A stretch of 39,777 bases of DNA from positions 1 to 39,777 of the forward strand of contig NZ_VOLS01000039.1 of the NCBI RefSeq assembly GCF_007954265.1, in the 5' to 3' direction. This document shows positions 25,558 through 34,350 of this stretch, one piece after another (positions within the stretch are counted from its first letter, which is position 1; each line of letters opens with the position of its first letter). The notes under the pieces were generated by a model. The model had not been told where the DNA came from and made no database searches. It was given only the letters and a program-made list of their open reading frames with translations. The translations under genes were made by a program, and so were the position numbers. Source of the DNA: Colwellia sp. C1TZA3. GTDB lineage: Bacteria > Pseudomonadota > Gammaproteobacteria > Enterobacterales > Alteromonadaceae.

Positions 25558-26717
25558 TGCAATTGAAAGCCTTAATGGTGAAAGAGTTTAAAGAAGCCTT
25601 TCGCGACCGGCGCGCACTAATGGTAGCGATGAGCATGGCATTATTGATGCCAGTCATGATCATGGTGATGTTAAAAGTGGCGATTAAAGAAGCGGTGGAC
25701 AACCCGCCAGTCTATGTAAAATATAGCGGTGAGCAACATGCCCCAAAACTGATTAAAGCCCTCAAAGACGAGAACATTTTATCTTTTGCTAATGTACCCG
25801 AAGATGAAGAGCGTAACTGGAACGAGCGTAATATTGAACTGAGCATTCCTGATACATTCACTGCAGATATGGCAGCAGGTCAGCCGACTGAATTAACCTT
25901 ACGCGTAGATTATAACGAGAAATCATTAACCTCACCTATTCGCCGAATTAAAGCCGTTATTAACGAACACTCACAACGTATTGGTTACAAACGGCTATTA
26001 GTACGCGGTATAGACACTAAGTTATTGCAACCGATTAAACTGCTTGAGCAAGACACCTCATTACCCAGCAGTAATGCGGTGATGATCTCACTGATTTTAG
26101 GGGTCTATTTAATGATGGCGGCGTTTATGTCGGGTTTGCCGGTGGCGATTGACTCGAGCGCGGGTGAACGAGAGCGCAATGTTTTGGAAATGCTCTTGTG
26201 TCAGCCGGTTAGTACCTTAAAAATAGTACTAGCGAAGTTGAGCTGTGCCAGCGCTATTTCAATTATCTCTATTATATTAATGCTGTTGTTGACCTCAGTG
26301 GCGATGAACTTTGTTGACCTAACTAAAATAGGCGCAACCTTTAGTATTGACGCCAGTACCTTTGTTATATTGTTGTTGTTATTGGTGCCTATTTGCTTTC
26401 TTGCCGCTGCACTGCAGCTATTATTCGCTTTTCAGGCCAAGAGTTTTAAAGAAGCACAGTCCACCGTGACTATGTTGATTATGGTGCCTAGTTTTATTCC
26501 TTTCGCCTTAATGATGATGGATGATAAGCCGGCTTGGATCGATTGGATGCCTATTTCTGGCCAGTCATTGTTAATGGAAGATGTTTTTAAAGGCTTACCT
26601 ATTGACTGGAGTGCCTTGTTATTTACCAATGCAGCCACTATTGGGTTAACCGTAGTATTGGTGCTCATTTTGGCGAAACGATTAACCTCTGAAAAAGTGG
26701 TGATGTCGTTGAGTTAG
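25554..26717 (+). CDS. natB: ABC-2 type permease (NatB family)
   Basis: A 387-aa membrane protein of ABC-2 type exporters. One N-terminal helix (about 24-44) is followed by a large extracytoplasmic domain (about 45-165) and five further helices from about 172 to the end. The SSAGERERNVLEMLLCQPVS motif between TM2 and TM3 is typical of the NatB/CcmB-related family. It pairs with natA. Cargo may be sodium or another amphiphile. Confidence 0.87.
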   Translation: MMQLKALMVKEFKEAFRDRRALMVAMSMALLMPVMIMVMLKVAIKEAVDNPPVYVKYSGEQHAPKLIKALKDENILSFANVPEDEERNWNERNIELSIPDTFTADMAAGQPTELTLRVDYNEKSLTSPIRRIKAVINEHSQRIGYKRLLVRGIDTKLLQPIKLLEQDTSLPSSNAVMISLILGVYLMMAAFMSGLPVAIDSSAGERERNVLEMLLCQPVSTLKIVLAKLSCASAISIISIILMLLLTSVAMNFVDLTKIGATFSIDASTFVILLLLLVPICFLAAALQLLFAFQAKSFKEAQSTVTMLIMVPSFIPFALMMMDDKPAWIDWMPISGQSLLMEDVFKGLPIDWSALLFTNAATIGLTVVLVLILAKRLTSEKVVMSLS

Positions 26718-26998
26718 CAACAAATATAGCCGCTTCACCGAAAAATACAGCTTGAAGTGGAACGGCTATGGCTAAGCCTGTGTAAAAGGCATCACGTTTG
26801 TTGCGTTATTAGCACCAGTCATTAAAAAAACGCTTTTAAAATAGCAATACATCAATTGAGTTATCTATTGAGTTAGCTAGCAAGCAAGGCATTTTATTAG
26901 ATGGTTTGGCGAAAATGAGCAACGGCTGCGCTATATACTCACGGCTTTAAAACCAAGCCCGCTATGCAAGAAAGCTGCTTCAAGAAAAAGTTTTTAAT

Positions 26999-27081
26999 AT
27001 ACCCGCTCCACCTAACTTTTGCGCCAGTTCAAGAGGTAAAGTTTTATTGGTTCTAAATGTTTAAGACATACTGGCGGGTAT
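26999..27081 (+). other. Overlapping alternative stems
   Basis: ATACCCGC (26999-27006) pairs with GCGGGTAT (27074-27081), and CGCCAGT (27022-27028) pairs with ACTGGCG (27070-27076). The two stems share 27074-27076 and so cannot form together. Chance is possible. Confidence 0.3.
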
Positions 27082-27341
27082 GATTAACATTGGGGGTGAA
27101 GTGGGTAATAACTCATTGCCTTCATCGTAAGTGCAGGTTTGAGTTCACATAACTGCCCATCATCACAACCGAATAAATTACAGTTTACCTTTGTCAATAT
27201 GTATTTTATTTGATTAAATACAGCCTATTCGAAATTAAATTTATTGTTTTTGCGCTATTAAGGCAGTATATTAGTTTCGATTATTTATTGATGTTGGGAC
27301 TAAAGTTTTTTGTTGCTAACTTCAAAGTATATTTGATTGCA

Positions 27342-27466
27342 AAATGAACTAAAAGAGCACGGTTTTATCGTGTACAAGCATGGCAAGTTCAGGCAAAATA
27401 TGCCGCAATTAATTTAGAACTAAAGCCAACCCCTGTATTGCCAATGGCAGACTATTTGAGGATATA
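27342..27466 (+). pseudogene. Short coding-like remnant before glyA
   Basis: The frame KRARFYRVQAWQVQAKYA...[13 protein letters not shown] runs about 40 codons to a TAA directly before the glyA start, without an in-frame start codon. Deleting one T after ATGAAC (27342-27347) would give a complete ORF from that ATG. The peptide looks protein-like but I do not recognise it. It may be a frameshifted small gene, a remnant, or chance. Confidence 0.3.
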
Positions 27467-27468
27467 AC

Positions 27469-28725
27469 ATGTTTACACGTGATATGAATATTGCTGATTT
27501 TGATCCAGAACTTTATCAAGCAATGAGTAATGAAGTTGTTCGTCAAGAAGAGCACATTGAACTCATCGCTTCAGAAAACTACTGTAGTCCACGTGTACTC
27601 GAAGCTCAAGGTTCACAACTGACAAATAAATACGCCGAAGGTTACCCAGGTAAGCGTTATTATGGCGGTTGTGAGTATGTTGATATTGCTGAGCAACTAG
27701 CTATTGACCGCGCAAAAGAATTATTTGGCGCAACTTATGCTAACGTACAGCCACATGCTGGTTCACAAGCAAACGCCGCTGTTTTCCAAGCCTTAGTTTC
27801 TCCAGGTGGTAAAATACTAGGCATGAGCTTAGCGCATGGTGGTCACTTAACGCATGGTTCACACGTCAACTTTTCAGGTAAGTCATATGAAGCGTTTCAA
27901 TATGGTTTGCACCCTGAAACGGGTGATATTGATTATGTTGAATTAGAGCGCTTAGCACTAGAGCATAAACCAGAGATGATCATCGGTGGTTTCTCAGCCT
28001 TTTCTGGTGTGGTTGATTGGGCGCGTATGCGTGAAATTGCTGATAAAGTGGGTGCTTACTTTTTTGTTGATATGGCTCACGTTGCCGGTTTAGTTGCTGC
28101 AGGTTTATATCCTAACCCAGTGCCACATGCTCATGTTGTTGCCACAACGACACACAAAACATTAGCCGGCCCACGTGGTGGACTAATTATTTCGGGTTGT
28201 GATGACGAAGCGATTTATAAAAAATTGAACAGCGCGGTATTCCCTGGTGGTCAAGGTGGACCATTAATGCATGTTATTGCCGCAAAAGCGGTAGCATTTA
28301 AAGAAGCGTTAGCGCCAGAGTTTAAAGTTTATCAGCAAAACGTATTAGACAATGCTAAAGCCATGGTCGCAGTATTACAAGAGCGTGGTTATAAAGTGGT
28401 CTCTAATGGCACAGATAACCATTTATTATTGCTTGATTTAATCGATAAAGATATTACCGGTAAAGATGCTGATGCTGCGTTAGGTCGTGCCCATATCACA
28501 GTCAATAAAAACTCTGTACCTAATGATCCACGTTCACCTTTTGTGACTTCTGGCCTGCGTTTAGGCACACCAGCAATTACTCGTCGTGGTTTTGGTGTTG
28601 AAGAAACCAAAACAACTACGGGTTGGATCTGTGATATTTTAGATGATATTAATAACGAAGCGGTGATCGCTAAAGTACAAGCCGGCGTTACTGAGCTTTG
28701 TGCACGTTTCCCAGTTTATAAGTAA
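27469..28725 (+). CDS. glyA: Serine hydroxymethyltransferase GlyA
   Basis: A 418-aa PLP enzyme that interconverts serine and glycine with tetrahydrofolate. The whole family sequence is present: [42 protein letters not shown], the PLP lysine Lys230 in [13 protein letters not shown], and [12 protein letters not shown]. Length is normal. GAGGATATAAC gives a good ribosome binding site. A terminator follows at 28772. The order glyA-nrdR-ribD is common in gammaproteobacteria. Confidence 0.97.
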   Translation: MFTRDMNIADFDPELYQAMSNEVVRQEEHIELIASENYCSPRVLEAQGSQLTNKYAEGYPGKRYYGGCEYVDIAEQLAIDRAKELFGATYANVQPHAGSQANAAVFQALVSPGGKILGMSLAHGGHLTHGSHVNFSGKSYEAFQYGLHPETGDIDYVELERLALEHKPEMIIGGFSAFSGVVDWARMREIADKVGAYFFVDMAHVAGLVAAGLYPNPVPHAHVVATTTHKTLAGPRGGLIISGCDDEAIYKKLNSAVFPGGQGGPLMHVIAAKAVAFKEALAPEFKVYQQNVLDNAKAMVAVLQERGYKVVSNGTDNHLLLLDLIDKDITGKDADAALGRAHITVNKNSVPNDPRSPFVTSGLRLGTPAITRRGFGVEETKTTTGWICDILDDINNEAVIAKVQAGVTELCARFPVYK

Positions 28726-28771
28726 CTGGTTTTTAATTTTAAAATAACCTTGTTATTTGCTGATTAAACTT

Positions 28772-28802
28772 AAAATGGCTACCTTCGTGGCCATTTTTTT
28801 TA
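28772..28802 (+). terminator. Rho-independent terminator of glyA
   Basis: AAAATGGC-T-AC / GT-G-GCCATTTT closes a CTTC loop and runs into T8 (to 28801). It separates glyA from nrdR. Confidence 0.8.
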
Positions 28803-28925
28803 ACTGTTTTTTATTGGGCTATGACTAGATTGCCATTAATCGCAAACTATTTGGCTTAATGAACTGTTTTCAATTAACATACCAAGATTAAATTGCTCAT
28901 GACCTGTTAACTTTGGAACTCATCA

Positions 28926-29378
28926 ATGCATTGCCCCTTTTGTTCAGCCAACGAGACTAAAGTTATCGATTCACGTCTAGTGTCAGATGGTCATCAAGTC
29001 CGTCGTCGTCGTGAATGCTTAGCGTGTCATGAAAGATACACCACCTTCGAAAGTGCTGAGTTAGTTATGCCACGCATTATTAAGCGTGACGGCTCTCGTG
29101 AGCCCTTTAACGAAGATAAAATGCGTAACGGTTTACTACGTGCATTAGAAAAAAGACCGGTCAGCACCGAACAAATAGAGTTGTCGATTAATAAACTCAA
29201 ATCACAACTTAGAGCAACAGGTGAGCGTGAAGTGTCAAGTGAAATGCTCGGTACTATTATTATGGAGCAGCTAAAAGTTTTAGATAAAGTCGCTTATATT
29301 CGCTTTGCTTCGGTGTATCGTTCGTTTGAAGATATTAAAGAGTTTGGTGAAGAGATTGCCCGTTTAGGTGATGAATAA
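28926..29378 (+). CDS. nrdR: Transcriptional repressor NrdR
   Basis: A 150-aa repressor of ribonucleotide reductase genes. The zinc ribbon has Cys3, Cys6, Cys31 and Cys34 (MHCPFC...[12 protein letters not shown]), followed by the ATP-cone domain beginning [15 protein letters not shown]. Length and order are those of the family. It is the first gene of the group with ribD. Confidence 0.97.
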   Translation: MHCPFCSANETKVIDSRLVSDGHQVRRRRECLACHERYTTFESAELVMPRIIKRDGSREPFNEDKMRNGLLRALEKRPVSTEQIELSINKLKSQLRATGEREVSSEMLGTIIMEQLKVLDKVAYIRFASVYRSFEDIKEFGEEIARLGDE

Positions 29379-29438
29379 ATAATTAGTTCGATAGGTATAT
29401 AGCTTAAGCGCCATCACAGTTTAACTTTGAGTCCAGTA

Positions 29439-30566
29439 ATGAGCCATTTTTCGTTAAAAGATCATCAATTTATGCAGCGCGCCATTAGCTTGGCAAGGCG
29501 TGGCCATTTTACTACGTCGCCTAATCCTCGTGTTGGTTGTGTTATTGTGCAACGAGGTGAAGTGGTTGGTGAAGGTTTTCATCAAAAAGCAGGACAAGGG
29601 CATGCAGAAGTTTATGCGTTAAAACAGGCTGGAAGCAAAGCTAAAGGAGCGACTGCTTATGTCACACTCGAGCCTTGTAGCCATTTTGGTTTAACACCAC
29701 CTTGCGCAGAAGCACTGATTAAAGCACAAGTGAGCCATGTTATTGCCGCCATGGTTGACCCAGATCCACGAGTCTCAGGCCGCGGCCTTAAACGGTTAGC
29801 TGAGGCAGGAATAACCACACAGTTTGGCTTGCTTGAACAAGATGCTCGGGCATTAAACCCTGGCTTTATTCACCTAATGACCACCAAATCACCTTATGTT
29901 CGTTGTAAATTAGCAGCAAGCCTAGACGGAAAAACGGCCATGGCCAGTGGTGAAAGCCAGTGGATAACCTCTAATGCAGCGCGCACAGATGTCCAGCGAT
30001 TGAGAGCGCAAAGTTGTGGCATTATTTGTGGCGCCGATGCTGTTATTTTTGATGATGCTAAAATGAATGTTCGTTGGCATGCCTTAGGTGAGCTAAAACA
30101 GCGTTATGCAGAGGCAGACATTAGGCAGCCTATTCGTATTATTATTGATGGTAAGAATAGGTTAACACCTGATCTTGCTGTCTTTAAAACCAGCAGTAAA
30201 ATAATATTAATTCGACAAACTATTGAAAACAACCAAACTTGGCCGCATTTTGTAGAACAAGTGACGATTCCTAAAGCGGTTGATAGTGAATATATCGATC
30301 TCAGTTTATTGTTAGCTTACTTGGCTCAACAAGGTTTGAATGACATTTTAATTGAGTCAGGTGCCCAGCTAGCGGGTGCTTTTATTAGCGCAAATTTAGT
30401 TGATGAACTAGTACTTTATCAAGCACCAAAACTTATCGGTAGTGATGGTAAAGGTTTGCTTAATATGCCAACAATATTACAGTTATCAGCAGCTAAAAAT
30501 CTCGATATTAGTGATATTCGTATGGTGGGTAAAGATATTAGGATCACGGCAACGTTTAGTCGTTAA
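29439..30566 (+). CDS. ribD: Riboflavin biosynthesis deaminase/reductase RibD
   Basis: A bifunctional 375-aa enzyme of the second and third steps of riboflavin synthesis. The N-terminal deaminase has the zinc motifs HAEVYAL and LEPCSHFGLTPPCAEAL after SPNPRVGCVIV. The C-terminal reductase starts at about residue 150 (VRCKLAASLDGKTAMASGESQWIT) and includes DILIESGAQLAGAF. A TTG four codons upstream (29427) is also in frame; I prefer the ATG at 29439. Confidence 0.95.
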   Translation: MSHFSLKDHQFMQRAISLARRGHFTTSPNPRVGCVIVQRGEVVGEGFHQKAGQGHAEVYALKQAGSKAKGATAYVTLEPCSHFGLTPPCAEALIKAQVSHVIAAMVDPDPRVSGRGLKRLAEAGITTQFGLLEQDARALNPGFIHLMTTKSPYVRCKLAASLDGKTAMASGESQWITSNAARTDVQRLRAQSCGIICGADAVIFDDAKMNVRWHALGELKQRYAEADIRQPIRIIIDGKNRLTPDLAVFKTSSKIILIRQTIENNQTWPHFVEQVTIPKAVDSEYIDLSLLLAYLAQQGLNDILIESGAQLAGAFISANLVDELVLYQAPKLIGSDGKGLLNMPTILQLSAAKNLDISDIRMVGKDIRITATFSR

Positions 30567-30669
30567 CATGAAGGCACTGATTGGCAAATTTAACTTAACT
30601 TAGCTTAGCTCAGACTAGTAAAGTCAGTGTCAGAATAAACCATAAGCTATACAGACGACGAGACATAGT

Positions 30670-31329
30670 ATGTTTACAGGCATTATAGAAGCCGTAGGGT
30701 ATTTAAAAGCAATTAATAGCTCAGGCGATGGCGCGCGCGTCACTATTAATACGGCAAGATTAGACTTATCAGATGTTAAATTAGGTGACTCCATTGCCAG
30801 CAATGGTATTTGTTTAACCGTCGTTGCTCTAGATAGCACCAGCTTTAGTGCTGATGTATCTAGTGAAACCTTAACACGTACCGGTTTCGCACATTATAAA
30901 ATGGGTGCTAGCGTTAACCTTGAAAAAGCCATGCTACCTACCACGCGATTCGGTGGTCATATGGTTTCGGGTCACGTTGATGCGGTGAGTGAAATTAGCG
31001 CCATTGAACATAAAGGCAATAGCATCGACTATTGGTTAACTATGCCGGCAGAGCTTTCCGCTTATATTGCAGAAAAAGGCTCAGTGACTATCGATGGCAC
31101 CAGCTTGACGGTCAATAGTTTACGCGCCGAGCAATTTCGCTTAACGATTGTTCCACATACCACAGGTCAAACAATTATCAGTACATACCAAGTGGGCACT
31201 AAAGTTAATCTAGAAGTTGATTTAATTGCCCGCTACCTAGAAAGATTACTTACCAAGCAGAGCACTGACAAGCAAGACCCGTCAGGTGTTACGCATGCGT
31301 TATTAGCGCGCAATGGTTTTATTAAATAA
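30670..31329 (+). CDS. ribE: Riboflavin synthase alpha chain RibE
   Basis: A 219-aa protein built from two lumazine-binding barrel repeats. The N-terminal repeat begins [10 protein letters not shown] and contains [12 protein letters not shown]; the second begins [12 protein letters not shown] and contains [11 protein letters not shown]. These are the family hallmarks. The enzyme dismutates two 6,7-dimethyl-8-ribityllumazine molecules to riboflavin. Called ribC or ribE depending on naming scheme. Confidence 0.95.
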   Translation: MFTGIIEAVGYLKAINSSGDGARVTINTARLDLSDVKLGDSIASNGICLTVVALDSTSFSADVSSETLTRTGFAHYKMGASVNLEKAMLPTTRFGGHMVSGHVDAVSEISAIEHKGNSIDYWLTMPAELSAYIAEKGSVTIDGTSLTVNSLRAEQFRLTIVPHTTGQTIISTYQVGTKVNLEVDLIARYLERLLTKQSTDKQDPSGVTHALLARNGFIK

Positions 31330-31339
31330 AGAGGTTGTC

Positions 31340-32449
31340 ATGAATTTACACACGCCACAAGAGATTATCGACGATATAGCTCAAGGTAAAATGGTCATCT
31401 TAATGGATGATGAAGATCGCGAAAATGAAGGTGACTTCATTATGGCGGCAGAGAAAGTAACGCCAGAAGCGATAAACTTTATGGCAACACATGGTCGTGG
31501 TCTTATTTGTATGCCAATGTCGGCAGCGCGTTGCGAGTTGTTAAAGTTACCGTTAATGGTAGATAAAAACGACGCCCAGTTCACCACTAATTTCACTGTC
31601 TCTATTGAAGCGGCTGAAGGGGTAACTACCGGTATTTCTGCTGCTGATCGTGCCACGACCGTTTTAGCTGCGGTTGGCAAAGATGCTGATCATAACTCGA
31701 TTGTGCAGCCCGGCCATATTTTCCCACTGATTGCCAAAGATGGTGGCGTGTTAAACCGTGCTGGCCATACCGAAGCGGGTGTCGATTTAGCGCGTTTAGC
31801 TGGCCTTGAAGCCGCGGCGGTTATTGTTGAGATATTAAATGCAGATGGCACCATGGCACGTCGTCCTGACCTAGAAGTTATTGCTGAAAAGCATGGCATA
31901 AAAATGGGTACTATTGCCGATTTAATTGAATATCGTAATGCCAATGAAACCACCATTGAACGGATCTCAAAGTGTAAATTACCAACCGAATTTGGTGATT
32001 TTGATTTAACGGTATTTAAAGATACGATTGACGGCCAAGCACATTTTGCCTTAACCAAAGGTGAAATCAAGCCTGAAGAGCCAACATTAGTGCGTGTGCA
32101 TCTAGAAAACACCTTTAAAGACTTATTACTGAGTCAGCGTGAAAGTGTCGCTAAATGGCCGATGTCGAGTGCATTGGAAAAAATTGGTAAAGAAGGTGGT
32201 GTATTAGTCTTATTAGGTAAGCACGAGTCACCTATGGAGCTTATTGCCCAGGTACAGAAGTACGCTAAACTAGACGCGGGTGAAACTGTTAAAGAAGTTC
32301 AACGTCATGTCGGTTCACGTAACGTCGGTGTTGGTTCGCAAATTTTAGCTAATTTAGGTGTCAGTAAAATGCGTCTATTAAGCTCACAAACAAAATATCA
32401 CTCGCTTTCTGGCTTTGGCTTAGAAGTTGTAGAGTATATTGCCGAGTAA
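31340..32449 (+). CDS. ribB: DHBP synthase with degenerate GTP cyclohydrolase II domain (RibB-type)
   Basis: Residues 1-200 are a complete 3,4-dihydroxy-2-butanone 4-phosphate synthase: [16 protein letters not shown], the HGRGLICMP segment, the GHIFPL loop and [14 protein letters not shown]. Residues 205-369 align with GTP cyclohydrolase II (RibA), but the zinc-binding cysteines are lost: the RVHSEC...GSLRCDCG region reads [18 protein letters not shown]. The tail [32 protein letters not shown] still follows RibA. So this is a RibB with an inactive RibA-like domain, and active GTP cyclohydrolase II should be encoded elsewhere. The ATG at 31340 has AAAGAGG upstream and removes an overlap with ribE that the longer frame would have. 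Confidence 0.9.
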   Translation: MNLHTPQEIIDDIAQGKMVILMDDEDRENEGDFIMAAEKVTPEAINFMATHGRGLICMPMSAARCELLKLPLMVDKNDAQFTTNFTVSIEAAEGVTTGISAADRATTVLAAVGKDADHNSIVQPGHIFPLIAKDGGVLNRAGHTEAGVDLARLAGLEAAAVIVEILNADGTMARRPDLEVIAEKHGIKMGTIADLIEYRNANETTIERISKCKLPTEFGDFDLTVFKDTIDGQAHFALTKGEIKPEEPTLVRVHLENTFKDLLLSQRESVAKWPMSSALEKIGKEGGVLVLLGKHESPMELIAQVQKYAKLDAGETVKEVQRHVGSRNVGVGSQILANLGVSKMRLLSSQTKYHSLSGFGLEVVEYIAE

Positions 32450-32538
32450 ACAATTTTTTAGTGAATGTTGTCACTATTTCACTGCCAAGTGAGTGCGATA
32501 TAGCCAATGTGTGATAGCTCTAATATGTGAAAAGTAAC

Positions 32539-32573
32539 AAAGCGATTTGAAGTTATTCAAATCGCTTTTTTTA
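32539..32573 (+). terminator. Rho-independent terminator of the rib cluster
   Basis: AAAGCGATTTGAA / TTCAAATCGCTTT is a perfect 13-bp stem around GTTA with T7 behind it. It closes the transcript after ribB, so ribH and nusB, which often follow, are not part of this operon. Confidence 0.92.
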
Positions 32574-32601
32574 TGCCATATTAAAATCAAGTTAACAATA
32601 T

Positions 32602-34134
32602 TTACAGCACAGGTGCTCTTCTATGTAATGTCGATTGTTCATAACCGTAGGCAACTTCAATTAACTTACCTTCTTGTAATTTACCTGAAAACATTGATAA
32701 ACCAACAGGTAAGCCATGAACATAGCCCATGGGTACGGTAATATGAGGATAACCAGAAATAGCGGCAGCAGAGGAAGCTGCACCTAAATAATGGTCACCG
32801 TTTATCCAATCAGTTTTCCAAGCCGGCCCTGTTGTCGGTGCAATAATCAGATCAAGCTGGTGTTCAGCCAAAAGGGCATCAATACCTTCCTCTTGAGTTA
32901 ATTTTTTTGCTAGCAATAATGCACTACGATAACGCTGATCAGTAAGTTTTCCTTTAGCTTGTGCCATCTCAAATATTTCTTGTTTAAAATAAGGCATTTC
33001 TTTATCTGGGTGCGCAAGATTAAAGGCAATTAAAGCGGCAAGTGACTTAGGAGTATTATCATCGGTGTCTGCAAGATAAGCATTTAAACCCTGTTTAAAT
33101 TCGTATAGCAGCACTTCAAACTCTGCATCACCCCAAGCATCTGTATTGGTGAAATTAGTTGCATCGACAATAATTGCACCTTGAGCTTTCAAGTCAACAA
33201 TAGCTTGTTCAAAGACCGCATCAAGTTGCCCGTGATAACCCATAAGGTTTCGTGCAACACCGATACGTTTACCTTTAATGCCACCTATTTTTAAATGACT
33301 AATATAATTAGTAGCAGACAGTGCCGCATTGTCTTTAATGTCGACAGCAGTTAATGCGTCAAGCAGCATTACCGCGTCAGTCACTGTGCGCGCCATTGGG
33401 CCGGCTGTATCTTGGCTATGGGCAATAGGGATAATGCCATCTCGACTTATGGTACCTAAAGTAGGCTTGATGCCGACAATACCATTTATTGCCGATGGAC
33501 AGGTTACAGAGCCGTCTGTTTCTGTACCTACTGCCAGTAAAGCCAGGTCTGCTGCAATGGCTACGCCTGAGCCTGCACTAGAGCCACATGGGCTTGTAGT
33601 AATGTCGTACGGGTTTTTGCTTTGCCCCCAGAGGCCACTCCAACCACTTGACGATGAGGTTGAACGAAAGTTTGCCCACTCACTTAAATTTGTTTTTCCT
33701 AAAATAATTGCACCAGCATTTTTAAGTTGCTGAACCAAAAAAGCATCATCTTTCGGGTAGTTGTTTTTTAACGCCCAAGAGCCGGCAGTATTTGCCATAC
33801 CGTCAATAGTATCGATATTATCTTTTAGTAAAATAGGAATACCGTGTAATGGTCCTACTTTACCTGATTTTTTATAGATTTCATCAAGTGCTTGCGCCCT
33901 TTTAAGCGCGTTTTTATTGAGCTGAACTACCGCGTTTAGTTGTGGCCCTTGGTCATCAATCTTTGCTATTCGCTCTAAGTAATAGTTGACTAACGCTTCA
34001 CTTGTTAACTGTTCACTTGCCATCATACTGTGAGCTTTAGTAACGGTTAATTCGTGATGATTTATGTTTGTTTTTGAACAAGCTGATAAAGTGCAGAGGA
34101 TGAGGACTGCGATAAGGCTAATAAAACTTTGCAT
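32602..34134 (-). CDS. Amidase-signature family lipoprotein
   Basis: A 510-aa amidase with a lipoprotein signal peptide (lipobox LSAC, Cys19), so it is probably anchored in the cell envelope. The amidase signature core has the catalytic Lys (LHGIPILLKDNID), the glycine/serine region SPCGSSAGSGVAIAADLALLAVGTETDGS containing the cis-Ser and nucleophile Ser, and IVGIKPTLG. The family includes aryl-acylamidases, Glu-tRNA amidase subunit A and similar. It faces the rib cluster and shares no operon. It sits where ribH-nusB-thiL often lie in related genomes. Substrate unknown. Confidence 0.88.
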   Translation of the reverse strand: MQSFISLIAVLILCTLSACSKTNINHHELTVTKAHSMMASEQLTSEALVNYYLERIAKIDDQGPQLNAVVQLNKNALKRAQALDEIYKKSGKVGPLHGIPILLKDNIDTIDGMANTAGSWALKNNYPKDDAFLVQQLKNAGAIILGKTNLSEWANFRSTSSSSGWSGLWGQSKNPYDITTSPCGSSAGSGVAIAADLALLAVGTETDGSVTCPSAINGIVGIKPTLGTISRDGIIPIAHSQDTAGPMARTVTDAVMLLDALTAVDIKDNAALSATNYISHLKIGGIKGKRIGVARNLMGYHGQLDAVFEQAIVDLKAQGAIIVDATNFTNTDAWGDAEFEVLLYEFKQGLNAYLADTDDNTPKSLAALIAFNLAHPDKEMPYFKQEIFEMAQAKGKLTDQRYRSALLLAKKLTQEEGIDALLAEHQLDLIIAPTTGPAWKTDWINGDHYLGAASSAAAISGYPHITVPMGYVHGLPVGLSMFSGKLQEGKLIEVAYGYEQSTLHRRAPVL

Positions 34135-34284
34135 AGTGCTTCTGTTTGTTATTATTTGTAGACTTATATAACGTCAAAAAAAGTAAATTGTCTAGCCTTA
34201 AAGGTAAGTGTAGTAGTGAGGTTTAGCATGAGACGTAAACATTTTCTGACAAAATTTATTTGTACTAGGTTCAGTTTTGAATAA

Positions 34285-34316
34285 AGAAATTCGCCATTTG
34301 CTTTATCAAATGGCGT
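34285..34316 (-). terminator. Terminator of the xseB-ispA-dxs operon
   Basis: On the minus strand CGCCATTTG / CAAATGGCG (9-bp perfect stem, 6-base loop, positions 34292-34315) is followed by AATTTCTTT. It lies about 35 bp behind the dxs stop. The T tract is imperfect. Confidence 0.55.
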
Positions 34317-34350
34317 GTTTGCTACTAGCGCAGAACGAAGGTTTTTATAG

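Larger units (their letters stand above)
26718..27468. other. 750-bp intergenic region upstream of glyA
   Basis: No gene is visible. Contents: an imperfect hairpin after natB (ATAGCCG-CTTCA at about 26727-26738 with TGAAG and CGGCTAT at about 26753-26770) that may stop natB transcription; a pair of mutually exclusive stems at 26999-27081; a short in-frame coding-like remnant at 27342-27466; and the leader of glyA. Positions 27085-27340 show nothing recognisable. Confidence 0.55.

Noticed and set aside
29379-29438. FMN riboswitch before ribD or ribB
   Set aside because: The conserved RFN blocks (such as GGGGTGAAATTCCCC) are not found in any rib leader here.
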